DNA from: Clostridiales bacterium
GTDB lineage: Bacteria > Bacillota > Clostridia > Acetivibrionales > RGIG10202
Direction: 5' to 3'
Assembly (NCBI GenBank): GCA_017961515.1
Contig: JAGCXC010000072.1
Span: 1 to 37,953 of the forward strand
Length of the DNA: 37,953 bases
Under the pieces are notes generated by a model, which was not told the origin of the DNA, did not search any database, and saw nothing but the letters and a program-made list of their open reading frames with translations. A program made the position numbers and the translations under genes. Of this stretch, positions 16,632 to 23,623 are shown one piece after another; the first letter of the stretch is position 1, and each line of letters begins with the position of its first letter.

Positions 16632-19100
16632 ATGGTATACGATTTCAAAAAAATAGAGCGAAAGTGGCAAGAAGAATGGAGTAAAAATAATTCATTTAAA
16701 ATAGATCAAGAGAGAGCCAAGAAGAAATATTATGTGTTAGAAATGTTTCCTTATCCATCAGGAAATCTTCATATGGGACATGTTAGGAACTATTCTATAG
16801 GAGATGTGGTAGCAAGATTTAAAAAGATGAATGGGTATAACGTATTGCATCCAATGGGATGGGACTCATTTGGGTTACCTGCGGAGAATGCCGCAATAAA
16901 GCATGGTGTTTTACCAAAAGATTGGACATGGTCTAACATAGACAATATGAGGGATCAGCTTAGGAAATTGGGAATAAGTTATGACTGGGGAAGAGAAGTT
17001 GCAACATGTCATGAGAGTTATTATAAGTGGACACAGTGGTTGTTTTTGCAATTGTATAAAAATGGACTAGCCTATAAGAAAAAATCCCACGTTAATTGGT
17101 GCCCGTCGTGTAGCACTGTTTTGGCAAATGAGCAAGTTGTTAATGGAAAGTGCGAGAGATGTAAATCAGATGTTGGTAAAAAGGAATTAAGTCAATGGTT
17201 TTTCAAGATAACAGACTATGCTAAAAGATTATTGGATGATATAGATACACTAGAGGGATGGCCAGACAGAGTAAAACTTATGCAGAAGAATTGGATAGGC
17301 CAAAGCTTTGGGGTTGAAGTTGATTTTAAGATAGAAGGCCAAGACGATGCACTTAGGATATACACAACTAGGCCAGATACAATATATGGGGTAACTTACC
17401 TTGTTATAGCACCCGAGCATGAAAAAGTTGAATCGTTGATAAAAGGTAGTGATACAGAGAGTGAATGTAGAGAATTTATAAATAAGATGCAGTACCTAAA
17501 TGAGATAGAAAGAACATCAACTCAGACACCTAAAGAAGGGGTGTTTACAGGGAGATATGTGATAAATCCACTAAACAACGATAGAGTACCTGTGTATCTA
17601 GCGAATTATGTTTTAGCTGATTATGGAACAGGTGTTGTAATGGCGGTTCCAGCGCATGATCAAAGAGACTTTATGTTTTCTAAAAAATATAACTTGCCAA
17701 TAAAGGTAGTAATAAACAAAAAGGATGAGAAGTTAATTGCAGAGGCAATGACAGAGAGTTTTGAGGAAATAGGAGTGTTGACTAACTCGGGGCCATTTGA
17801 CGGAGAACCAAGTGATATTGCAAAGAGTAAAATTGCACAGTACATAGAAGAAAAAGGATATGGAAAGAGAAAGGTAAATTATAGATTAAGAGATTGGTTG
17901 ATATCTAGGCAAAGATATTGGGGGGCACCTATACCAGTGGTCTATTGTGAAGACTGCGGAATAGTTCCAGTAGATGAAAAAGATTTACCAGTGCGTTTAC
18001 CCGAAGATGTAAAATTTACAGGAGAGGGAAAATCTCCATTAGCGTCAAGTGAAAGCTTTAAGAATACCACATGTCCTAAGTGCGGAAAGCATGCTATAAG
18101 GGAAGTGGATACAATGGATACGTTTGTATGTTCATCATGGTATTATCTAAGGTATACAGATCCTCATAATGATAAAGAGCCGTTTAGTAAAGAGTTAGCG
18201 AATTACTGGGCACCGATAGATCAGTACATAGGTGGAGTTGAGCATGCGATACTACACTTACTATACTCTAGGTTTATAATGAAAGTGTTAAATGATTTAG
18301 GCTATGTCAATTATAGCGAACCATTCAAAAAACTTTTGACGCAAGGGATGGTTTTAAAAGATGGAAGCAAGATGTCAAAATCACTAGGAAATGTTGTTAG
18401 TCCTGACGAGATAATAGAAAAGTACGGAGCTGACACAGCGAGGTTATTTATATTGTTCACAGCGCCACCTGAGAAAGAACTTGAGTGGAGTGATGCGGGA
18501 GTAGAAGGTGCGTTTAGGTTTATTAATAGAGTGTTTAGGTTAGTAGAAGAACTTGTGTATGTATTCAAATCTTCAGATGAAGATATTTGCCTTAAGGATG
18601 CATATGACAAAGATCTAAATCATGTATTGAACGTGACAATAAAGAGAGTTACGGAGGATATAGGAGAAAGGTTTAACTTAAATACAGCAATAAGTGCAAT
18701 AATGGAATTGGTAAATTTCTTGTATCAGTATAAAGAAAAGGCAGAAAAAAGAAACGAGGCCTTGTTAAAGGATGCAGTAGAAAAGCTAATTATGTTATTG
18801 GCACCATATATACCGCACGCGGCAGAGGAGATGTGGCATAGTATAGGCAAAAATGATAGCGTGCATGAAAAATCATGGCCAAGTTTCGATGAGTCCGCAT
18901 TGGTAAAGGATGAAGTGGAGATTGTGGTACAAATAAATGGTAAGATAAAAGAGAAGATCTTAGTACCCTTGGATATAACGAAAGATGAGCTAGAGAAAGT
19001 TGCAGTAAGTAAAGATAGTGTACAAAAATTAATAGGAGCAAAAACTGTTGTTAAAGTTATAGTAGTTCCTAAAAAATTAGTGAATATAGTAGTAAAGTAG
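16632..19100 (+). CDS. leuS: Leucyl-tRNA synthetase
   Basis: Class I aminoacyl-tRNA synthetase that charges tRNA-Leu, 822 residues, full length. The HIGH-type motif is HMGH (47-50) in [16 protein letters not shown]. Zinc-type cysteines are seen at CPSC/CERC and again at CEDC/CPKC. The CP1 editing domain includes [19 protein letters not shown] and [20 protein letters not shown] is at 580-584, followed by the anticodon-binding domain and the C-terminal [15 protein letters not shown] tail that contacts tRNA. No T-box leader is visible upstream; expression comes from the nadD operon. The first ankyrin gene begins 53 nt after its stop. Confidence 0.97.
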   Translation: MVYDFKKIERKWQEEWSKNNSFKIDQERAKKKYYVLEMFPYPSGNLHMGHVRNYSIGDVVARFKKMNGYNVLHPMGWDSFGLPAENAAIKHGVLPKDWTWSNIDNMRDQLRKLGISYDWGREVATCHESYYKWTQWLFLQLYKNGLAYKKKSHVNWCPSCSTVLANEQVVNGKCERCKSDVGKKELSQWFFKITDYAKRLLDDIDTLEGWPDRVKLMQKNWIGQSFGVEVDFKIEGQDDALRIYTTRPDTIYGVTYLVIAPEHEKVESLIKGSDTESECREFINKMQYLNEIERTSTQTPKEGVFTGRYVINPLNNDRVPVYLANYVLADYGTGVVMAVPAHDQRDFMFSKKYNLPIKVVINKKDEKLIAEAMTESFEEIGVLTNSGPFDGEPSDIAKSKIAQYIEEKGYGKRKVNYRLRDWLISRQRYWGAPIPVVYCEDCGIVPVDEKDLPVRLPEDVKFTGEGKSPLASSESFKNTTCPKCGKHAIREVDTMDTFVCSSWYYLRYTDPHNDKEPFSKELANYWAPIDQYIGGVEHAILHLLYSRFIMKVLNDLGYVNYSEPFKKLLTQGMVLKDGSKMSKSLGNVVSPDEIIEKYGADTARLFILFTAPPEKELEWSDAGVEGAFRFINRVFRLVEELVYVFKSSDEDICLKDAYDKDLNHVLNVTIKRVTEDIGERFNLNTAISAIMELVNFLYQYKEKAEKRNEALLKDAVEKLIMLLAPYIPHAAEEMWHSIGKNDSVHEKSWPSFDESALVKDEVEIVVQINGKIKEKILVPLDITKDELEKVAVSKDSVQKLIGAKTVVKVIVVPKKLVNIVVK

Positions 19101-19153
19101 AGTAGTTATAAAGGTAATTGTAGTGGTGAATCAGAAAGAGAGGTAGACGTAGA

Positions 19154-20332
19154 ATGGGAATTAATATGGATTTAATAAAATCTGATTTAAGTAAAATTAG
19201 CCTATTAGGGGAAGAAGAGAAGGAACAACTTTTGTTGGAGTCCGTAAGAAAGAAGAAAAATAAAGATTTAGTAGAGAAATTACTTGAGTTTGGAACCAGA
19301 GTGAATGTGATGAATGAGAATAAAGATACACCATTAGTATTAGCGTGTGATAGCGATAATACCGAAGTTATAAAGCTACTGGTGGAAAACGGAGCCAATG
19401 TAAATTATGAGTTGTCTGGTATGGGCACACCACTTTATTTAGCATGTCAAAATAACAATGAAGCTATAATACGATATTTAGTAAATAGAGGTGCGAATGT
19501 AAATAGTACAGCTAATTATAATAGAGAAACACCAATGATGCAATCGTGCAGGACTCTCAATAGGAATATAGTAAAGTTACTAGTAGAGGAAGGTGCTGAT
19601 ATTAACATAGCAAATATACATGGTGTTACACCCATAAGCTTAACGTGTAAATTAGTGGGTCAAGCGTATAGGGGAGGTCAAGATTACAAGGAAGCATTTA
19701 GTTTAGCAAAATTATTGGTTAGGAAGGGTGCTAGGCTAAATGTTGTAGAGGAGGATAATAGAACAACACCACTTTTGATTGCGAGTGAATATCAAAATGC
19801 GAAATTGGTGGCACTGTTAATTGAAAATGGAGCGATAGTTAAGCCGACGTATCCTAGAGTAGTACAGGACTTTATAAAGCAGACTGTGGACAGAATGTAT
19901 CCATCGCTAAAGGAAAGGCAAGAAATAAAGAAGTCAATTAGGTCAAGGGATATAATATCATTGGGTGCCTGTTTATATGATTATTTAAATATGAGTGAAT
20001 TTAAAGAAGATGATGATTCATGGGAAGGATATAAAAAACTGCATAAAACAAAAAAATATGTTTGTGAGATAAAAGATGGAGAAGAGTTTAGGGAGGTTAT
20101 ACGCGAGATTAGAAATCTTAGGGTACTTCTTGGTAGATCAGAGAATGATATATATTTAAAAAGTAGAGTGGTTGAGATATCCAGTAAGCTTGAGGTAGAT
20201 ATGGAGATATTTAACCTTATAAATAAGATGCATACTAAGCTTGATAGGCTAGAGGAAGATAAAGCTTGGAATAAGAGATTAAAAAAAATAGGGCAAAACA
20301 TAGAGCGTGGGTATGGAAAAAGTAAGGTATAA
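19154..20332 (+). CDS. Ankyrin-repeat protein 1 (392 residues)
   Basis: About six ankyrin repeats fill residues 30-240, for example DTPLVLACDSDNTEVIKLL, GTPLYLACQNNNEAIIRYL and TPMMQSCRTLNRNIVKLL, with loops of the NGANVN type. The last part (about 240-392) is not ankyrin. It is charged and helical (IKKSIRSRDI, FREVIREIRNLRVLL, KLDRLEEDKAWNKRLKKI) and may form a coiled coil. There is no signal peptide or membrane segment, so the protein is probably cytoplasmic unless exported by a non-classical route. AGAGGT lies nine bases before ATG 19154; ATG 19166 is an alternative. It follows leuS by 53 nt with no promoter I can see, and a strong terminator lies downstream (20482-20514). Partners are unknown. 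Confidence 0.85.
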   Translation: MGINMDLIKSDLSKISLLGEEEKEQLLLESVRKKKNKDLVEKLLEFGTRVNVMNENKDTPLVLACDSDNTEVIKLLVENGANVNYELSGMGTPLYLACQNNNEAIIRYLVNRGANVNSTANYNRETPMMQSCRTLNRNIVKLLVEEGADINIANIHGVTPISLTCKLVGQAYRGGQDYKEAFSLAKLLVRKGARLNVVEEDNRTTPLLIASEYQNAKLVALLIENGAIVKPTYPRVVQDFIKQTVDRMYPSLKERQEIKKSIRSRDIISLGACLYDYLNMSEFKEDDDSWEGYKKLHKTKKYVCEIKDGEEFREVIREIRNLRVLLGRSENDIYLKSRVVEISSKLEVDMEIFNLINKMHTKLDRLEEDKAWNKRLKKIGQNIERGYGKSKV

Positions 20333-20480
20333 GCTAAGTTTTAAAGTGTGAGATGTTGCTATTAGAGAGTAGATGGAGGAAAGGATATAAATTTAAATAT
20401 GGAGTTTGTGCTAAGCAAGTAGACTTAAAGATTCGATGTACGATATTTAAGTAGTAAGTATAGACTTTTGTATAAAAGAA

Positions 20481-20515
20481 TAAAACCTCTGACTTAGTAT
20501 AAGTTGGAGGTTTTA
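20481..20515. terminator. Strong bidirectional terminator after ankyrin gene 1
   Basis: AAAACCTC-TG-ACTT (20482-20495) pairs along its whole length with AAGT-TG-GAGGTTTT (20501-20514), including two G-U pairs, with loop AGTAT. A further T-A pair closes it. The A4/T4 flanks would serve both strands. Confidence 0.75.
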
Positions 20516-20598
20516 AGTATAAGTAAGATAAAAATAGAAATGTGCAATTAAAAAAAGTTATGGAGATTAGGAAATAAGTATAAAAGGAGGATAACAAA

Positions 20599-20658
20599 AT
20601 TAAAGTATTAGACAATAGAAAAATATTAGGTTTTTTAAAAAGAGTGGTGGCACAATAA
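20599..20658 (+). other. Possible 19-residue leader peptide with ATT start, or relic
   Basis: An excellent ribosome binding site (AAGGAGG, 20584-20590) is followed eight bases later by ATT, not ATG. The frame then reads KVLDNRKILGFLKRVVAQ to TAA at 20656. ATT starts are rare but real. Otherwise this is the decayed beginning of a gene, or the SD serves no protein. Its stop is 20 nt before the ankyrin gene 2 start. Confidence 0.25.
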
Positions 20659-20678
20659 GAAAGGGCTGAGTCGAGATT

Positions 20679-23417
20679 ATGAAGAAAACTAATAAAGAGG
20701 TAAGGATTACAACAAGTAGAATTGCGCATAGAGAAAATGCGTTGATTGAAGCATGTAGAAATAAAAATGTGGCAAGGGTAGAGGAGATAATTAAAAAAGA
20801 AGGTGTAAGGATAAATCTTAGGGTACGGACAAAAAATGGAGAGTTGCCAATACATATTGCATGCATGAACGGGTGTATAGAGATAGTGAAAAAGCTTTTG
20901 GAAAGAGCTCGTGAATTAGAGGATTTTGATTATGTTAATGAGCGAGCAACTAGGGGAGGTACGGCACTTCACATAGCCTGTACAGTTGGGAATAGAAGAT
21001 TAGTAACATTGTTGTTGTTTTATGGTGCTAGTATAAATAGAACGGATAATAAATACGATAGCACATCATTGTGGACAGCGTGTATCAGCGGAGCAACGGA
21101 TATAGTAACGTTGCTTTTAAGACAGAAAAAAGTTTGTGTTGATGTAAATAAAGCAGCTTATAATGGGGATACTGCGCTACATAGAGCGTGTATTGATGGT
21201 ACGGCTGAGATGGTTAAAGAGTTACTTTTGCATCCCGATATAAAAGTGAATATAGCTAATAGTGAAAAATTTACAGCACTACACTTAGCGTGTATTAAGG
21301 GAGACTTAAAGAAGGTTGAATATCTTTTAAAACATCCTGATATAGATATAAACGCAAATGGCAAAAAAGATGAAACTCCTTTACAGATAGCATGTGGAAA
21401 AGGGATAGTCGATATGGTAAGACTTATATTGTCGCATAAAGGAGTTAATATAAATTCTGGTGGTAAAGAAGGGATTACTGCATTGCATATAACGAGTAAT
21501 TCAGGTCGAATAGATATAATAGATGAGATATTAGCATATAAAGGTGTGGATGTAAATATAGCTAATCATAGCGGTGTTACTCCGTTATATATAGCGTGCG
21601 GTGGTGGTAATAAAAAAGTAGTGGAAAGGTTGTTAAAATGTGAGGATATAGATGTAAATAAGTCAGATAAGTGTGGTACTACTCCTTTGCACATGGCGTG
21701 TAGTAGTAACAGTGTAGGTGTAGTTACAGAGCTTTTTAAACGTTCAGACTTAAAATTAAATATAATGGATCAAGAGGGTTATACTCCATTGCATGTAGCA
21801 TGTGGTAATGGAAAAGCAGAGATCGTAAAACTTTTCTTGTCATATGAGCATGATAAGATTAATGTAAATTTTGCACAAAGAAATGGAATTACAGCGTTAC
21901 ATATGGCTTGTTTAGGTTTTGATGAAGTGGTAGATATCTTGCTAAATTGTCCTGATATAAATGTAAATGCAGTAATGGAAAACGGTATTACACCAATTTT
22001 GGGAGCATGTAAAATTGGGAGCAAAAGTATAGTTGAAAAATTGTTGGCAAGAGATGATATAGACATAACAATAACACCTTTTAAAAACAGTAGTTTAATA
22101 AGAGAAGTAAGGGGAAGATATAGAACAGAGATATTGGATATGCTTCAAGAGCGTGCGTTGAAGGATTTAAGTAAAGTATGTTCAAGTGGTGATATAGATA
22201 AAACAAGAAAGCTACTAGAATTAGTAAGAAATATTGAACCTATGCAAATTAAAGAGTTAATAAATGTATCAACTCCAGAGGTTTTAAGATATTTGATAAA
22301 GAGATTTGGTACTACAAAGGTAATTGAAGCAACAGATGCAAGTAATTTGGTAATGGATTATGTAATAAAAGAGAGCAATGTGCTATTTAAAGTATCAGGA
22401 AAAAATAAAGATATTTTAGAGAAGAGAATAGCGCATGAGCTTAAATTGGCATGTAAGTTAGCTGACGAGAATAACGTAGGAAGATTGCTTAGTACTGGTA
22501 TAGATATATCAAAAGATGAGTCATATATTAAGATAGCGTTGAGTATAGGAAACCCTAATATAATACACATGTTAAGAAATAGAGGAGCGCTTGAAATAAG
22601 AAATGAAGAGTATGTAGAGAAAAAGGTTTCGGAAGAAATAGAGAGCGAGCTTTTATATGTGATTAAGAATGGGGAGGCCAAATATGTAAGAAAACTACTT
22701 AATAATGGCGCTAATGCAAATGAAATAGGAGAGGAAGGCAAGAGTGCACTAATGTATGCTGCAGCTCGTGGAGATAAGGGAATTGTGGTGGCATTATTAG
22801 AAAAAGGTGCGGATGTTAATGCAAGAGATAACAAACAAAAAAGTGCATTGATATACGCGATAGAAGAGGACAATGCTTTAGTTGCCAAAAAGCTAATAGA
22901 GAATGGGGCAGATGTTAATATTTGTGATGAAAACAACAGGAGTGTTTTAATGTACGCATTAAGAAGAGGTGAAAGTATGTCATTTATTATAAATTATAAG
23001 TTGGGGATAACTCCTGTGGATAAGTGTGATAAGTTGGGGATAGCTTCTACAGATGAAGAAGGCAAATTGAAAATAAGTTCTGTGAATGAAGTGGATATGT
23101 TGGGGATAAGTCTGTTGATGCATGCATGCCAAGGTGAATATGAGCCTGCAATAAAGAGATTAGTTGAAAAAGGGGCCAATGTAAACAATATTAGTAATAA
23201 GGGCTATACAGCAGTAGGAATAGTATTTAACAAAGGTAATATGAAGCTTACAAAATATTTCATAAAACGGGGTGCAACATGTCCAGGAAATGTGGACAAA
23301 AAGAATGAGTTTTATAAATTGCTTGATTGGACTTTGAATAAGACGTCTATATCTAAACCAGTGAAATTAAAGTCTAAAAATGTACTAGAGAAGAAGCCTT
23401 TAAAGGAGAAGATGTAG
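20679..23417 (+). CDS. Ankyrin-repeat protein 2 (912 residues)
   Basis: Three parts are visible. Residues about 20-465 carry about 13 ankyrin repeats with an LH-x-AC core (GELPIHIACMNG, GTALHIACTVG, TALHLACIKG, TPLYIACGGG) and loops such as DIDVN. Residues about 465-655 are a non-repeat domain, including LKDLSKVCSSGD, EVLRYLIKRFGTTKV and NIIHMLRNRGALE, shared with ankyrin protein 3. Residues about 656-900 hold about six repeats of another flavour (SALMYAAARG, SALIYAIEED, LLMHACQGE). An 11-residue tandem repeat at 774-811 interrupts the C-terminal repeats. There is no signal peptide or membrane segment. ATG 20679 has only a weak site (GGGCTGAG) upstream, unlike the orphan AAGGAGG 90 nt earlier. 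It is a paralogue of the next gene; the function is unknown. Confidence 0.88.
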   Translation: MKKTNKEVRITTSRIAHRENALIEACRNKNVARVEEIIKKEGVRINLRVRTKNGELPIHIACMNGCIEIVKKLLERARELEDFDYVNERATRGGTALHIACTVGNRRLVTLLLFYGASINRTDNKYDSTSLWTACISGATDIVTLLLRQKKVCVDVNKAAYNGDTALHRACIDGTAEMVKELLLHPDIKVNIANSEKFTALHLACIKGDLKKVEYLLKHPDIDINANGKKDETPLQIACGKGIVDMVRLILSHKGVNINSGGKEGITALHITSNSGRIDIIDEILAYKGVDVNIANHSGVTPLYIACGGGNKKVVERLLKCEDIDVNKSDKCGTTPLHMACSSNSVGVVTELFKRSDLKLNIMDQEGYTPLHVACGNGKAEIVKLFLSYEHDKINVNFAQRNGITALHMACLGFDEVVDILLNCPDINVNAVMENGITPILGACKIGSKSIVEKLLARDDIDITITPFKNSSLIREVRGRYRTEILDMLQERALKDLSKVCSSGDIDKTRKLLELVRNIEPMQIKELINVSTPEVLRYLIKRFGTTKVIEATDASNLVMDYVIKESNVLFKVSGKNKDILEKRIAHELKLACKLADENNVGRLLSTGIDISKDESYIKIALSIGNPNIIHMLRNRGALEIRNEEYVEKKVSEEIESELLYVIKNGEAKYVRKLLNNGANANEIGEEGKSALMYAAARGDKGIVVALLEKGADVNARDNKQKSALIYAIEEDNALVAKKLIENGADVNICDENNRSVLMYALRRGESMSFIINYKLGITPVDKCDKLGIASTDEEGKLKISSVNEVDMLGISLLMHACQGEYEPAIKRLVEKGANVNNISNKGYTAVGIVFNKGNMKLTKYFIKRGATCPGNVDKKNEFYKLLDWTLNKTSISKPVKLKSKNVLEKKPLKEKM
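22998..23112 (+). repeat. 33-bp degenerate tandem repeat inside ankyrin gene 2
   Basis: Units start at 22998, 23031, 23064 and (partial) 23097. They encode KLGITPVDKCD, KLGIASTDEEG, KLKISSVNEVD and MLGIS. The unit begins AAGTTGGGGATA in copies 1 and 2, and copy 4 is ATGTTGGGGATA. The equivalent place in ankyrin protein 3 lacks this insert. TGTGGATAA at 23015-23023 also matches the DnaA-box consensus in reverse. Confidence 0.7.
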
Positions 23418-23472
23418 TTTTAAGAAAGAAAAGAAGTTTCCTTTTTGCTGAAAGCTAGTTAGAAAGAGCAGT

Positions 23473-23501
23473 TGGGGATAAAGTGGATATACTGTGGATA
23501 T
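23473..23501 (-). other. Cluster of three DnaA-box-like 9-mers
   Basis: TGGGGATAA (23473), AGTGGATAT (23482) and TGTGGATAT (23493) are the reverse complements of one-, two- and one-mismatch versions of TTATCCACA, starting 9 and 11 nt apart. They may have arisen by duplication of the GTTGGGGATAA...CTGTGGATA string also found in ankyrin gene 2 at 23000-23022. Confidence 0.3.
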
Positions 23502-23506
23502 ATCTG

Positions 23507-23569
23507 TTGATTAATAGTAGCGAAAACTCATGACTTGAGTTGGCTCTAAAAGAACACATGTTATTTATA
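23507..23569 (+). repeat. 63-nt dispersed repeat, copy B
   Basis: Second copy of the element at 8981-9043, same orientation, no gaps. Here the internal stem is perfect: AACTCA (23525-23530) pairs with TGAGTT (23536-23541) around TGACT. The conserved right end AAAAGAACACATGTTATTTATA differs from copy A at one base. Confidence 0.65.
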
Positions 23570-23623
23570 AAAAATTATTTAGTGATATTAATTCACGGAT
23601 GAAAGGTTTGAGAGGTAGTGATT

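Larger units (their letters stand above)
20333..20678 (+). other. Intergenic region between ankyrin genes 1 and 2
   Basis: This 346-nt gap contains a strong terminator (20482-20514) and an orphan ribosome binding site AAGGAGG (20584-20590) followed by a 19-codon frame without a standard start codon (20599-20658). TATAAA at 20579-20584 could be a -10 element, but no convincing -35 is seen. Confidence 0.5.
23418..23623 (+). other. Short intergenic region between ankyrin genes 2 and 3
   Basis: This 206-nt gap holds three DnaA-box-like 9-mers (23473-23501), repeat copy B (23507-23569), and AT-rich sequence leading to the AGAGGT site before ankyrin gene 3. There is no terminator of note, so read-through is possible. 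Confidence 0.5.

Noticed and set aside
22998..23112. CRISPR array
   Set aside because: Repeats are in-frame, degenerate, contiguous without spacers, and inside a coding sequence. No cas genes or other regular arrays were seen.
23470..23570. Replication origin between ankyrin genes 2 and 3
   Set aside because: Gene direction and G-over-C bias stay the same on both sides and dnaA/dnaN are absent; the boxes are imperfect and may derive from the tandem repeat.
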